A stretch of DNA of 36,096 nt from Laribacter sp. (GTDB lineage Bacteria; Pseudomonadota; Gammaproteobacteria; Burkholderiales; Aquaspirillaceae). Shown in pieces: positions 19,307 to 26,612 of this stretch. The notes beneath the pieces were generated by a model. It was not told the DNA's origin. It did no database searches and saw only the letters and a list, made by a program, of their open reading frames with translations. Numbering within the stretch: position 1 is the first letter of the stretch; each line of letters begins with the position of its first letter. Both the position numbers and the translations under genes were made by a program. Location of the stretch: positions 1 to 36,096 of the forward strand of contig JAGPIM010000006.1 in NCBI GenBank assembly GCA_018055005.1, given 5' to 3'.

Positions 19307-20231
19307 CACGGTCTCCATGGCTGTTGCGGTTACGGTTGACGAATTCGGACGGGTCGAATGGCGGGCTCTTTCCGCCGCCCCGGTCTGCAGCCTGCTGCGT
19401 CACTTCGCGCAGCAGCGTGTCGAGAAATCCGGCGTTGACTGGCTGGGCGCTTTGCTGGTCAGCCCGCCGTCGTTGGGCGAAATCCAGTGCGGTCAGCAAC
19501 TGCGCATCGCTGATCCCCTCGGCAGCCCATGCCAGCACCCTCGGGTCCTGGGCCTGCAACGCAGCACCCCGCTTGCGCAGCATCGCGGTGATTTCGTTGG
19601 CCCGGGCCTTGTTCGGGTCCGCCCGGCGGGCAGGCGGCGGCGGATCGGGATCCGGCACCCCCTCATGGTGAGTACCTGCAATGCCGCCTACACCCTCCGG
19701 GAATCCGGAATCAGGAATCAGGAATCCGGAATCAGCAGGATTAGTACTGTGCTTGTCCGGTGCTGGTACTGTGCAATCACTGTTCTTGTCCTGTGCCAGT
19801 ACGGTGCCAGCACTGTTCTCATCCGGTTCAGGTACGATTCCTGCACGGTTATCACCATCTTCAACGCCAGTACCGGTACCGGATTCAGCGATTTCTTCAC
19901 CATTCTCGAACGGTGCCGGGATAGTGCTTTTCGCTTCCTTGACATGCGGGTTTTGGTGCTTGCAGAAGTTAAGCACCTGAATGAAACGCTGCCCGTCACG
20001 TTCATAACGGAGGATGAAACCGTGCTGCTGCAACTGGCCCAGCAGTGCATCAGCGTCGCAACTGTCGTATGGCAGCAGCTCGGCACGTATGCGCTTCGGA
20101 CGGTCCTCCAGTCGGCCGGCACGGTCAGCAATGCACCAGAGACCGGCAAACAGGATGCGCGCCAGCGGATCGCACTCCGCCAACATCTCGTTGGCAAAAA
20201 ATCCGGGCTTTATGTTTCGTGCTCTAGCCAT
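19254..20231 (-). CDS. Replication initiator, lambda O-like
   Basis: 325 residues. The start MARARNIKPGFFANEMLAEC and LARILFAGLWCIADRAGRLEDRPKRIRAELLPYD is the winged-helix origin-binding domain of O-like initiators. The middle (residues 100-190) is a low-complexity linker encoded by nucleotide repeats (PDENSAGTVLAQDKNSDCTVPAPDKHS, PDSGF twice). The C-terminal 110 residues (DPNKARANEITAMLRKRGAALQ ... DFAQRRRADQQ) would contact the P-like partner. As in lambda, the origin is probably inside the gene. The P-like gene follows and overlaps. Confidence 0.8.
   Translation of the reverse strand: MARARNIKPGFFANEMLAECDPLARILFAGLWCIADRAGRLEDRPKRIRAELLPYDSCDADALLGQLQQHGFILRYERDGQRFIQVLNFCKHQNPHVKEAKSTIPAPFENGEEIAESGTGTGVEDGDNRAGIVPEPDENSAGTVLAQDKNSDCTVPAPDKHSTNPADSGFLIPDSGFPEGVGGIAGTHHEGVPDPDPPPPARRADPNKARANEITAMLRKRGAALQAQDPRVLAWAAEGISDAQLLTALDFAQRRRADQQSAQPVNAGFLDTLLREVTQQAADRGGGKSPPFDPSEFVNRNRNSHGDRDERTVHATIEGQCQRLA
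19699..19833. repeat. Origin-like repeat cluster inside the O-like gene
   Basis: Two repeat types are packed here. GGAATC is repeated five times with spacers CC/CA (19700-19734). Three 33-bp units follow (19735-19767, 19768-19800, 19801-19833), sharing CACTGTTCTTGTCC/TGTGCCAGT-type sequence, with degenerate copies beyond to about 19850. Lambda's ori consists of iterons in the same place within O, so this is the likely origin. Confidence 0.6.
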
Positions 20232-20261
20232 GGATGCAGCCCCCAGCAGAGTGTTTTGATT

Positions 20262-21902
20262 TCATGCCACCCCCTGCAAAGAGAGGGCGATTGCGACCGG
20301 GCGTACCCATATCGGGGTTGAGGACAGCACGAAGGTCTGACCTGACCATGCCAGCAGCAGGGTGGTGCCCATGACTTCGGCAATGGCTTGTGCCGCGGCC
20401 GGCGGTACCGCATTCCCGATACGCTCGCGCCAGCCGCTGTCCGACAGGCCGTCGAGCTCCAGATACTCCTCCGGGTCAATGAGGGACTGCAGGGCGGCCA
20501 GTTCCAAGGTGGTGAATGGCCGGTGCCACGTGCCGTCAATGGAACGGATCACCGCCAGCAGCTTGTCGCTGGTGGCCGGCATCCGTGGGTCCGCAACGGC
20601 ACAGGCGCCGTTGGCATTGCCGGCGATGACCGTACGTGCCGGGTCTTCCCAGTGCTCGACCTTGTATTTCCCGTGGAGGCTGGCCGGGTCTTCGGCGCCT
20701 CGAGGGTCGGCAACAGCCTGCCCACCCGAACTGGGGCCGTTCCAGCCGGTGACCGTTCCAGCGGCTTGATCGAAGTCGACGACGCGGAATACGTTGTTGT
20801 GGCGTACCTTCCCGGACCGCGGATCAGCAACCGAATACTTGCCACCACCCGGGGCGGACTGGCTGCTGATTGCCCCTGCAGGCCCATGCCATGGGAGAAC
20901 ACCGTACTGGCTGTACTCAGCCATGCTGGCGCGGGGATCGGCGACAGAGAATGCGCCGTTGCTCGGGGTTGAACGGCCGGCAACGGTACCGACCGCCTCG
21001 TCCCAGCGGTTCACGCCAAGGTATCCGGATCGGTATTCCGGGACGATCAGGTAATCACGCAGGATGCCGTTCTCAACGGACAGCCTGTTCAGGCTGCGCC
21101 AGTCTCTGCCGGCTTCGACAAATGCCAGCCGTACCCATGTCTTCCATTGCAGGTTGGGGACACGATGCATCGGCCCGCCGGCCGGGTCACCCGGTAGCGG
21201 CATGCGACCGAGAACGCTCCCGACAGCCTGCAGGCGTTTTTTCTCGGGTTCGTAGAGGAAGGGCGGCACCTTCTCGATGTGGCGGGCAACCAGCAGGAAC
21301 CGCTTGCGGCTCTGCGCCAGCCCGCCGATTTCTCCGCAGTCGTGCGTTGTCTCGGCCACGGCATAGCCGTAGGCACGCAACAGGCTTCCGATTTGGTCCA
21401 GCAGGTACCGGCCACGGTTGGCGATACGCGGGACGTTTTCGAACACGATCAGCTCGGGCAGATCGTCTGCGAAGGCTTCCAGCATCAACCAGACGCCTCG
21501 TAGCGTCAGGCGGTTCAGCGCCTGATACCTGGCGGTCTTGCTGCGGGTTTCATTGAGCAGTCCGGAAAACCCCTTGCACGGGGCAGACAGGAACACGATA
21601 TGCGGGTACTCACCACCAGCCGCCGCACGAATGTCCAGAGGCCCGGCCTCACGCCATCCGGCCGGGGGTTCCGTGCCGTGGAAATCAGCAAACTGGCTGC
21701 GGTCGAACAGGTCCAGCACCGTGCCACTGGTACCGGTCAACCGCTCGAAATCACGGATGGCGGCAGCATCCACGTCGACACCGCCGATACAGCGGAACCT
21801 GCCGGTCATGCTGCCTACGCGGGGCGATGCATCGTTGAATCCCTTTGCTCCGCCGCCCAGACCGCAGAACAGGTGAAAGTGACGAATCTCGCGGATTTCC
21901 AT
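20262..21902 (-). CDS. C5 cytosine DNA methyltransferase with repeat-containing target region
   Basis: 546 residues from MEIREIRHFHLFCGLGGGAK; GGAGG precedes the ATG. Motif I is LFCGLGGGAKG (11-21), motif IV is SAPCKGFSG with catalytic Cys109, motif VI ENV (155-157), motif VIII QSRKR (197-201), motif X IGNAVPP (495-501). Between VIII and X the target-recognition region is expanded into four units of about 39 residues, each ending VADPR (320, 358, 397, 436). No partner endonuclease is nearby, so it is an orphan methylase, perhaps protecting phage DNA from host restriction. It abuts cII and lies upstream of the replication genes. Confidence 0.9.
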   Translation of the reverse strand: MEIREIRHFHLFCGLGGGAKGFNDASPRVGSMTGRFRCIGGVDVDAAAIRDFERLTGTSGTVLDLFDRSQFADFHGTEPPAGWREAGPLDIRAAAGGEYPHIVFLSAPCKGFSGLLNETRSKTARYQALNRLTLRGVWLMLEAFADDLPELIVFENVPRIANRGRYLLDQIGSLLRAYGYAVAETTHDCGEIGGLAQSRKRFLLVARHIEKVPPFLYEPEKKRLQAVGSVLGRMPLPGDPAGGPMHRVPNLQWKTWVRLAFVEAGRDWRSLNRLSVENGILRDYLIVPEYRSGYLGVNRWDEAVGTVAGRSTPSNGAFSVADPRASMAEYSQYGVLPWHGPAGAISSQSAPGGGKYSVADPRSGKVRHNNVFRVVDFDQAAGTVTGWNGPSSGGQAVADPRGAEDPASLHGKYKVEHWEDPARTVIAGNANGACAVADPRMPATSDKLLAVIRSIDGTWHRPFTTLELAALQSLIDPEEYLELDGLSDSGWRERIGNAVPPAAAQAIAEVMGTTLLLAWSGQTFVLSSTPIWVRPVAIALSLQGVA

Positions 21903-21904
21903 GA

Positions 21905-22360
21905 TCACCCCTCCACCCGGCGCAACATCCCGACGGTGGCGGAAAGCAGGTGCCGTAATTCGGCCGCGATCTGTTTCCGCTCCCCCGGGCTGATCTGTTC
22001 GCCCCATTCGCTGTCAGGGTGCTCGGCCTCGTCGATCTTGTGACCAACGTGCCCGCACTCGGCCGTCAGGCGGCAGAATTCACGGGCAAGATCCTTCATG
22101 CTGATGTCGCCAGTGGGTAGAGCGACAGTCGTCCGGTTGCACAGGGCCGCCAAAGCATCCGCAATGGCGGGATCCTGTGTCCGGTCGGTGATCTCGGCGG
22201 CCTCTTCCAGCGTCAGCTGGTTGCTGTCGTAATTCGGGTTCAGCTTGTTGGCCAGCGTGGTCGGGTTCTTGCCCATGACCGTGGCCAGCCCGGCGATGCC
22301 GTTGTGGAACCGCTTGGCCAGCATCTGGGCCGCAGCCGTGACGTGTGCGTAGGCTCCCAT
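21905..22360 (-). CDS. Phage regulatory protein CII (CP76 family)
   Basis: 151 residues, MGAYAHVTAAAQMLAKRFHNGIAGLATVMGKNPTTLANKLNPN. The GIAGLAxxMGKNPTTLANKLNPNxxxxxLTLEEAxEITxRTxD pattern is that of the Phage_CP76/CII family, a helix-turn-helix with a helical C-terminal part (FCRLTAECGHVGHKIDEAEH). Despite the name it is not related in sequence to lambda CII; it is thought to act in the lysis-lysogeny decision. It lies two bases after the cro-like gene and two bases before the methylase ATG, in one operon. Confidence 0.8.
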   Translation of the reverse strand: MGAYAHVTAAAQMLAKRFHNGIAGLATVMGKNPTTLANKLNPNYDSNQLTLEEAAEITDRTQDPAIADALAALCNRTTVALPTGDISMKDLAREFCRLTAECGHVGHKIDEAEHPDSEWGEQISPGERKQIAAELRHLLSATVGMLRRVEG

Positions 22361-22362
22361 GA

Positions 22363-22635
22363 CTAGCCTGCCTTTCTCATGGGGACCTGTGGGTGTTGAA
22401 CAATTACGCTAGCAGAGTTGCAATTCAGCTCAGGCCAGATCAGATGCCAGTCGTTCGGGAACAAGTCTTGTCTGCAAGCGATACCACGTTGCTCTGCGAA
22501 TGGGGCCAAGCGGATCAGCTTGTCATCTGGAATTCCACCCGTACGCCAGGCATGAACAGAGGGAGCTTTGATGCCAAGTAGTCGAGCTACAGCAGTTGTA
22601 CCGCCGAGCTTGTCTATGAGTTCGTTTGGGGTCAT
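22363..22635 (-). CDS. Cro-like/YdaS-type DNA-binding protein
   Basis: 90 residues from MTPNELIDKLGGTTAVARLL. The segment GGTTAVARLLGIKAPSVHAWRTGGIPDDKLIRLAPFAEQRG is the YdaS/Cro-like HTH (TxVARLLGxxxxxVxxWR...IPxxxxxxL). It is the first gene from the minus-strand early promoter and diverges from cI, the position of Cro. A start at 22671 would place the first residues inside the -10 region and is rejected. Confidence 0.8.
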   Translation of the reverse strand: MTPNELIDKLGGTTAVARLLGIKAPSVHAWRTGGIPDDKLIRLAPFAEQRGIACRQDLFPNDWHLIWPELNCNSASVIVQHPQVPMRKAG

Positions 22636-22661
22636 TGCGATGCAGTTCCGTATAAAGCAAT

Positions 22662-22734
22662 GAGCAAACATTAGGACTCGCTAACTACATTGTCAATAGC
22701 CTCTCCTTATTTCATTGTTGTTAGGATTGCCTAA
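22662..22734 (-). promoter_or_regulatory. Right early promoter (cro) and operators next to cI
   Basis: Minus strand TTGACA (22691-22696), 17-bp spacer, TAATGT (22668-22673): a consensus promoter for the cro operon. Operator-like palindromes are TTAGGACTCGCTAA (22671-22684), overlapping -10 and spacer, and TTAGGATTGCCTAA (22721-22734), overlapping the cI ribosome site and the first base of its ATG. A partial AATAGCCTCTCC lies between them. The 45 bases 22662-22706 recur inverted downstream of cI. Confidence 0.8.
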
Positions 22735-23426
22735 TGCTTTCCACACGACTACAACTCGCCATGCGTGAAGCTGGTATCAGCCAAGCCGAGCTTGCGCGCG
22801 CGTGCGGCGTCAAGCCTCCCAGCGTGAACGGCTGGCTGAGCGGTAAATCAAAGTTCCTGCGTGGCGAAAACCTCTTGGCCGCCGCCAAGGCGCTCAATGT
22901 TTCTCAGGCTTGGCTGGCCACAGGTAAAGGGCCAATGCATCCACGGCCAGACGAAGAGCTGATTCCTGCCTCGGTGGCGATGCCCCGCCCAGCAGATGGT
23001 TACATCAGCTTCGACATGCTTGACGTGGAGGCTGCGGCTGGAGCTGGATGCAACATGCTTGATTTCCCGGAAGTCGTACAGCGGGTCAATGTGTTGGAGT
23101 CTTGGGCGGGTTCAACCTTGGGGGGTGATCTATCCCGGATCAAGCTGATTTCGGCACGTGGAACCTCGATGCAGGGCACGATCGAGAACGGAGATGTTCT
23201 ATTCGTGGATGCCACTATCCGGGCCTACGATGGTGACGGCATCTACGTCATTGCTCGTGGGGGCGACGTACAGGTCAAGCGCCTGCAAAAGCTGCATGGT
23301 GACGTGCTGGCTATCATCAGCGATAACCGTGCCTATGAGTCGGAAAGGCTAATAGGCGATGAGGCGAACTCCGTAGTCGTATGCGGTCGGGTCCTGGCGG
23401 CTTGGTCAGTGCGTAAGTTCTGGTGA
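22734..23426 (+). CDS. CI-like prophage repressor, HTH plus S24 peptidase
   Basis: 230 residues. The N-terminal HTH (AGISQAELARACGVKPPSVNGWL, 13-35) is followed by an S24/LexA-type domain: cleavage site in VEAAAGAGC (Ala-Gly near 102-105), catalytic Ser145 in RGTSMQGTI, and Lys182 in GDVQVKRLQ. This is the RecA-responsive self-cleaving repressor that keeps both early promoters off. AGGA seven bases ahead of the ATG lies within operator TTAGGATTGCCTAA, suggesting control by its own binding. All key residues are present, so the lysogenic switch appears functional. Confidence 0.9.
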   Translation: MLSTRLQLAMREAGISQAELARACGVKPPSVNGWLSGKSKFLRGENLLAAAKALNVSQAWLATGKGPMHPRPDEELIPASVAMPRPADGYISFDMLDVEAAAGAGCNMLDFPEVVQRVNVLESWAGSTLGGDLSRIKLISARGTSMQGTIENGDVLFVDATIRAYDGDGIYVIARGGDVQVKRLQKLHGDVLAIISDNRAYESERLIGDEANSVVVCGRVLAAWSVRKFW

Positions 23427-23559
23427 GAGTTCATTGGTGCGACAATCGCTACCAAACAGCACATAGACAACAACCCATCAATCTGTAAGGTAACTGTCGC
23501 CACTTTTAACCCATAAGTCGCCCATCACAACGATCATTACCTTCTGTCGAAATCCAACG

Positions 23560-23581
23560 CCCGCTCACTGCGGGTTTTTTT
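23560..23581 (+). terminator. Terminator after cI
   Basis: CCCGC-TCACT-GCGGG followed by seven T's on the plus strand, 130 bases past the cI stop. It separates cI from the left early promoter. Confidence 0.8.
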
Positions 23582-23597
23582 GCGCCTGCAGTTTGTA

Positions 23598-23669
23598 TTA
23601 GGACTAGCACATTAAAAATTATTAGGAGAGGCTATTGACAACGTAGTTAGCGAGTCCTAATGTTTGCTC
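23598..23669 (+). promoter_or_regulatory. Left early promoter and operators
   Basis: TTGACA (23635-23640), 17-bp spacer, TAATGT (23658-23663) drives the recombination operon. Operator TTAGCGAGTCCTAA (23647-23660) covers the spacer and -10. TTAGGAGAGGCTA (23623-23635) overlaps the -35 and TTAGGACTAG (23598-23607) lies upstream. Bases 23625-23669 are the inverted copy of the cro promoter with one mismatch. Confidence 0.8.
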
Positions 23670-23693
23670 ATCGTCACCAACAGGAAGATACAG

Positions 23694-24053
23694 ATGAGCC
23701 AAATCGCAAATATTCACGTTCACCCCATCTTTGCAGCCATCACCCGCCTGCGTTACGCCTTGACCCAGCGCCGGGTCGTACGTCTTGGTGTCCAGAAATT
23801 TCGCGTCGCAACCGACGCCGAGCGCGAAAAGAGGGCCATCCGTGACGCAGCCGAGGCCTACTGCCGGCAGATCGACCGCGATTCCCGTGTCCTGTTCGAG
23901 CAACTGTCCTACGAGCTGGATGAAGCATGCCGGTACCGGCAGGTCCTGAAAGAGCAGCTGGGCATGAGTACCCCCGTACAGCTGCACGAGATCAGCACGG
24001 GTGAAGCCATCGCCAATGCCGTCATGGCCCGGCGCCAGGGGCAGCCGTCATGA
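23694..24053 (+). CDS. First gene of the left early operon, hypothetical
   Basis: 119 residues from MSQIANIHVHPIFAAITRLR, with AGGAAG at the proper spacing. A basic N-terminal third (RYALTQRRVVRLGVQKFR) is followed by a helical region (DAEREKRAIRDAAEAYCRQIDRDSRVLFEQLSYELDEACRYRQVLKEQLG) likely to form a coiled coil. No known domain is recognised. It sits where lambda-like phages put host-takeover or recombination accessory genes, and its stop overlaps the nuclease start. Function unknown. Confidence 0.65.
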   Translation: MSQIANIHVHPIFAAITRLRYALTQRRVVRLGVQKFRVATDAEREKRAIRDAAEAYCRQIDRDSRVLFEQLSYELDEACRYRQVLKEQLGMSTPVQLHEISTGEAIANAVMARRQGQPS

Positions 24054-24865
24054 ACACCATCATCACGATCCGCGCCAGCTCGCTGGCTGAACTGTTCGAT
24101 TGCCCGGCTCGATGGGAAGCCAAACACCTGCTCGGCCTGCGTATGCCGTCATCTGGCGCAGCCCGGCTCGGTACTGCGGTGCATGCCGGCACCGCGCTGT
24201 TCGATCAGTCCCGGCTGGATGGCAATCCGCTGACGTCCGATGAAGCAGCCGGTGCCTTGGTCGATGCCTTGCATGGCAAGGATGACGCCGAGGGCAATGG
24301 AGAGGTTGATTGGGGCGACACGGACCCACGCTCAGCCGAGAAGATTGGGCTGGCGCTGCATGCCCGGTACTGCGCCGACATTGCCCCGCACCAGGACTAC
24401 ACGGGCGTCGAAGTCTCATGCGAGAGACTGGAAATCACGGATCTGGGCATTGCACTGACCGGCACCACCGACCGTATCCGCCGGCTGCCGGATGGCCAGC
24501 TCGGCATTGCCGATCTCAAGACCGGGGGCAGGGCAGTGGGCAGCGATGGTGCCGCCGTGACCCAGGGCCACGGGCCACAGATGGGCGTGTACGAGCTGAT
24601 CGCCGAGTTTGCCGTCGGCCAGCCCCTGACAGCACCGGCCCAGATCATCGGCCTGCAGACCGGCAAGACGGCCAGTGCCCAGCGTGTCGGTACCGGGGAA
24701 ATCCACGGCGCCCGGGATGCACTGCTCGGTGATGAAGAGCAGCCCGGACTGCTCCAGCACGCCAGCCGGTTGATCCACTCCGGATCCTTCTACGGCAATC
24801 CGAAATCCGTCCTCTGCTCGGCCAGGTATTGCCCGGCCCACGCGACCTGCAAGTTCAAAGGCTGA
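24050..24865 (+). CDS. RecB-family PD-(D/E)XK exonuclease with a probable Fe-S cluster
   Basis: 271 residues. Nuclease motifs: His45 in GTAVHAG, Asp141 in GTTDRIRR, Asp155-Lys157 in ADLKTG, and Gln177 in HGPQMGVYEL (the RecB QxxxY motif). Cys18 (FDCPARW) plus Cys256, Cys261 and Cys267 (LCSARYCPAHATCKF) match the 4Fe-4S arrangement of Cas4/AddB-like nucleases. It overlaps the gene before by four bases and is followed by recT. It would resect dsDNA ends to give the single strands that RecT anneals, replacing lambda Exo. Confidence 0.85.
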   Translation: MNTIITIRASSLAELFDCPARWEAKHLLGLRMPSSGAARLGTAVHAGTALFDQSRLDGNPLTSDEAAGALVDALHGKDDAEGNGEVDWGDTDPRSAEKIGLALHARYCADIAPHQDYTGVEVSCERLEITDLGIALTGTTDRIRRLPDGQLGIADLKTGGRAVGSDGAAVTQGHGPQMGVYELIAEFAVGQPLTAPAQIIGLQTGKTASAQRVGTGEIHGARDALLGDEEQPGLLQHASRLIHSGSFYGNPKSVLCSARYCPAHATCKFKG

Positions 24866-24878
24866 AGGAGGCCTTCAC

Positions 24879-25952
24879 ATGAGCAACGCAACGAACCTTC
24901 AATCCCTGCGCCAGCAAGACGCCACCGCAGTTGTTTCCCCTGGCTTCGGCAGCCTGCAAAGCTTCGAGCTGATGCAGCGCGCCGCCAAATTGCTGTCCAG
25001 CAGCACACTCGTTCCGGCTGCCTACCGCGCCGTAACCGAGAAGATGAACAAGTTCGGCGAAGTAGAAAAGCGCATCGAGAACCCGAATGCCCTTGCCAAC
25101 GCTGTCGTCGCGCTGAACATGGCGCAGCGCATGGGCGCCGATCCGTTGATGGTGATGCAGAACCTTTACATCGTTGAGGGCCGCCCGTCCTGGTCGTCGC
25201 AGTGGATCATCGCCGCCATCAACGGCTGCGGCCGCTTCTCGCCGCTGCGCTTCGACATCACTGTGCTCGGGGAGAAGGAGGTCGAGCGCACAGAGGTCTA
25301 TTGGGAGAACAAGCTGCGCCAGACCCGCACCGTCAAGGTGAAGGTCATCGACAAGGTGTGCGTCGCCTGGGCGATCGAAAAGGAGACCGGGGAACGCATC
25401 GAGTCACCGAAGGTGTCGATCGAGATGGCTGTCAAAGAAGGCTGGTACACCAAGAACGGCAGCAAGTGGCAAACGATGGACGAGGTCATGCTGCGCTACC
25501 GCACCGCCTCGTTCTTCGGGAAGTTGTACGCGCCCGAGCTGCTGATGGGCCTGCAGACAGTCGAGGAAATGCACGACGTCATCGATGTCGCAGATGTCCA
25601 GGGCAACGCAAGCGGCGGGTACTCCGTCACGACCGACGAACTGAGCCAGCAGGCCAACCAAACCGCACCGGAACCGGACAAGAAAGGCACGCAATCCCCG
25701 CCGCCGGCCGAAGCAATGCCGATGGATGTCGACCCCCGGACAGGCGAGGTAATTGGCAAGGACGAGGCAGATCACAGCCCTGATGAGCTGGGCCTGCAGG
25801 ATGCGCTGGCCGCCATCAAGGAGGGTGATCTGGTGGTTGCCCAGGACATTGCCCGCGGACTCAGTGAAACCGACCGGGCCATTGTCAACCAGGCCATCGA
25901 GAACAAGCGGACCACTCGCCGGCGGCCTGCCGCTGGACTGGATCTGGAGTGA
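24879..25952 (+). CDS. recT: RecT-family single-strand annealing protein
   Basis: 357 residues; AAGGAGG precedes the start. The N-terminal two thirds carry the RecT-type pattern: PNALANAVVALNMAQRMGADPLMVMQNLYIVEGRPSWSSQWIIAAINGCGRFSPL, and MDEVMLRYRTASFFGKLYAPELLMGLQT. The C-terminal 100 residues are a Gln/Pro-rich, acidic linker (NQTAPEPDKKGTQSPPPAEAMPMDVDPRTGEVI) ending in a helical piece. RecT binds and anneals ssDNA in recombination and is paired here with the RecB-like nuclease. Confidence 0.9.
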   Translation: MSNATNLQSLRQQDATAVVSPGFGSLQSFELMQRAAKLLSSSTLVPAAYRAVTEKMNKFGEVEKRIENPNALANAVVALNMAQRMGADPLMVMQNLYIVEGRPSWSSQWIIAAINGCGRFSPLRFDITVLGEKEVERTEVYWENKLRQTRTVKVKVIDKVCVAWAIEKETGERIESPKVSIEMAVKEGWYTKNGSKWQTMDEVMLRYRTASFFGKLYAPELLMGLQTVEEMHDVIDVADVQGNASGGYSVTTDELSQQANQTAPEPDKKGTQSPPPAEAMPMDVDPRTGEVIGKDEADHSPDELGLQDALAAIKEGDLVVAQDIARGLSETDRAIVNQAIENKRTTRRRPAAGLDLE

Positions 25953-25957
25953 CCGGA

Positions 25958-26164
25958 ATGTGCATGACCAACAAGCGGGTTGACCAGGTGTTCTCCGAGC
26001 CCAGATTCCGGCAATTGCTGACCGACGCAGATACCAATGCCAAGGCTGACTGGGACCGTACGTTCGTCGATGACCTGACGGACCGGTTCAGTCACTACGG
26101 CATGGGGATGTACCTGAGCCCGCTGCAGCGACACCACCTTGAACGCATTGCTGAAACCCACTGA
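25958..26164 (+). CDS. Small hypothetical early protein
   Basis: 68 residues from MCMTNKRVDQVFSEPRFRQL, starting six bases after the recT stop; GGAG of the recT end supplies a ribosome site. An ATG two codons later is the alternative. The composition is helical and charged with a Gly-Met turn (GMGMYLSPLQRHHLERI). No domain recognised. Its location suggests coupling to recT. Confidence 0.55.
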   Translation: MCMTNKRVDQVFSEPRFRQLLTDADTNAKADWDRTFVDDLTDRFSHYGMGMYLSPLQRHHLERIAETH

Positions 26165-26176
26165 TCCGAGAAGAAC

Positions 26177-26593
26177 ATGACCAGCTACCACGACATCCCT
26201 GCGCTGCTGCGCGCCAGTGGCGAACTGACGGCCAGCGACATTGCCACCCGGATGCAGATCGACACGGACGATACCTTGCGCCTGCTGTCCCAGCACCTCA
26301 ATGCCGGAGAAGTTGAACGCCTCTGCCGCGGTACCGGCCGGGCACCGGTGTACGCCGCCATGGGCACACCGGTACTCACGGCCAAGACCAACGAGCAAAC
26401 CCGGGCCAAACCCGTCCGGATCAAGGCGCCACGCCGACGGGCTTTCTCGCCGGTCAACCTGCACGGCTTTCACGCCAAGGCCGACGGCACCGTCACGCTG
26501 TTCCTTGACCGCCGTCTGAGCGCCAGCAGCATCACCTTCACCGCGGACCAGCTCCGCAAAATGGCCGCCGACGCAGAGCGGGCAGCCGTCTGA
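26177..26593 (+). CDS. Hypothetical protein with N-terminal winged-helix-like domain
   Basis: 138 residues. The first 60 residues (SYHDIPALLRASGELTASDIATRMQIDTDDTLRLLSQHLNAGEVERLC) read like a MarR/ArsR-type winged helix, followed by a basic Pro/Arg-rich linker (TNEQTRAKPVRIKAPRRRAF) and a small C-terminal beta/helix part (TVTLFLDRRLSASSITFTADQLRKMAADAERA). It may bind nucleic acid. GAGAAG lies upstream. Family not recognised; function open. Confidence 0.6.
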   Translation: MTSYHDIPALLRASGELTASDIATRMQIDTDDTLRLLSQHLNAGEVERLCRGTGRAPVYAAMGTPVLTAKTNEQTRAKPVRIKAPRRRAFSPVNLHGFHAKADGTVTLFLDRRLSASSITFTADQLRKMAADAERAAV

Positions 26594-26612
26594 CCTGGAA
26601 AGGACCAACACC

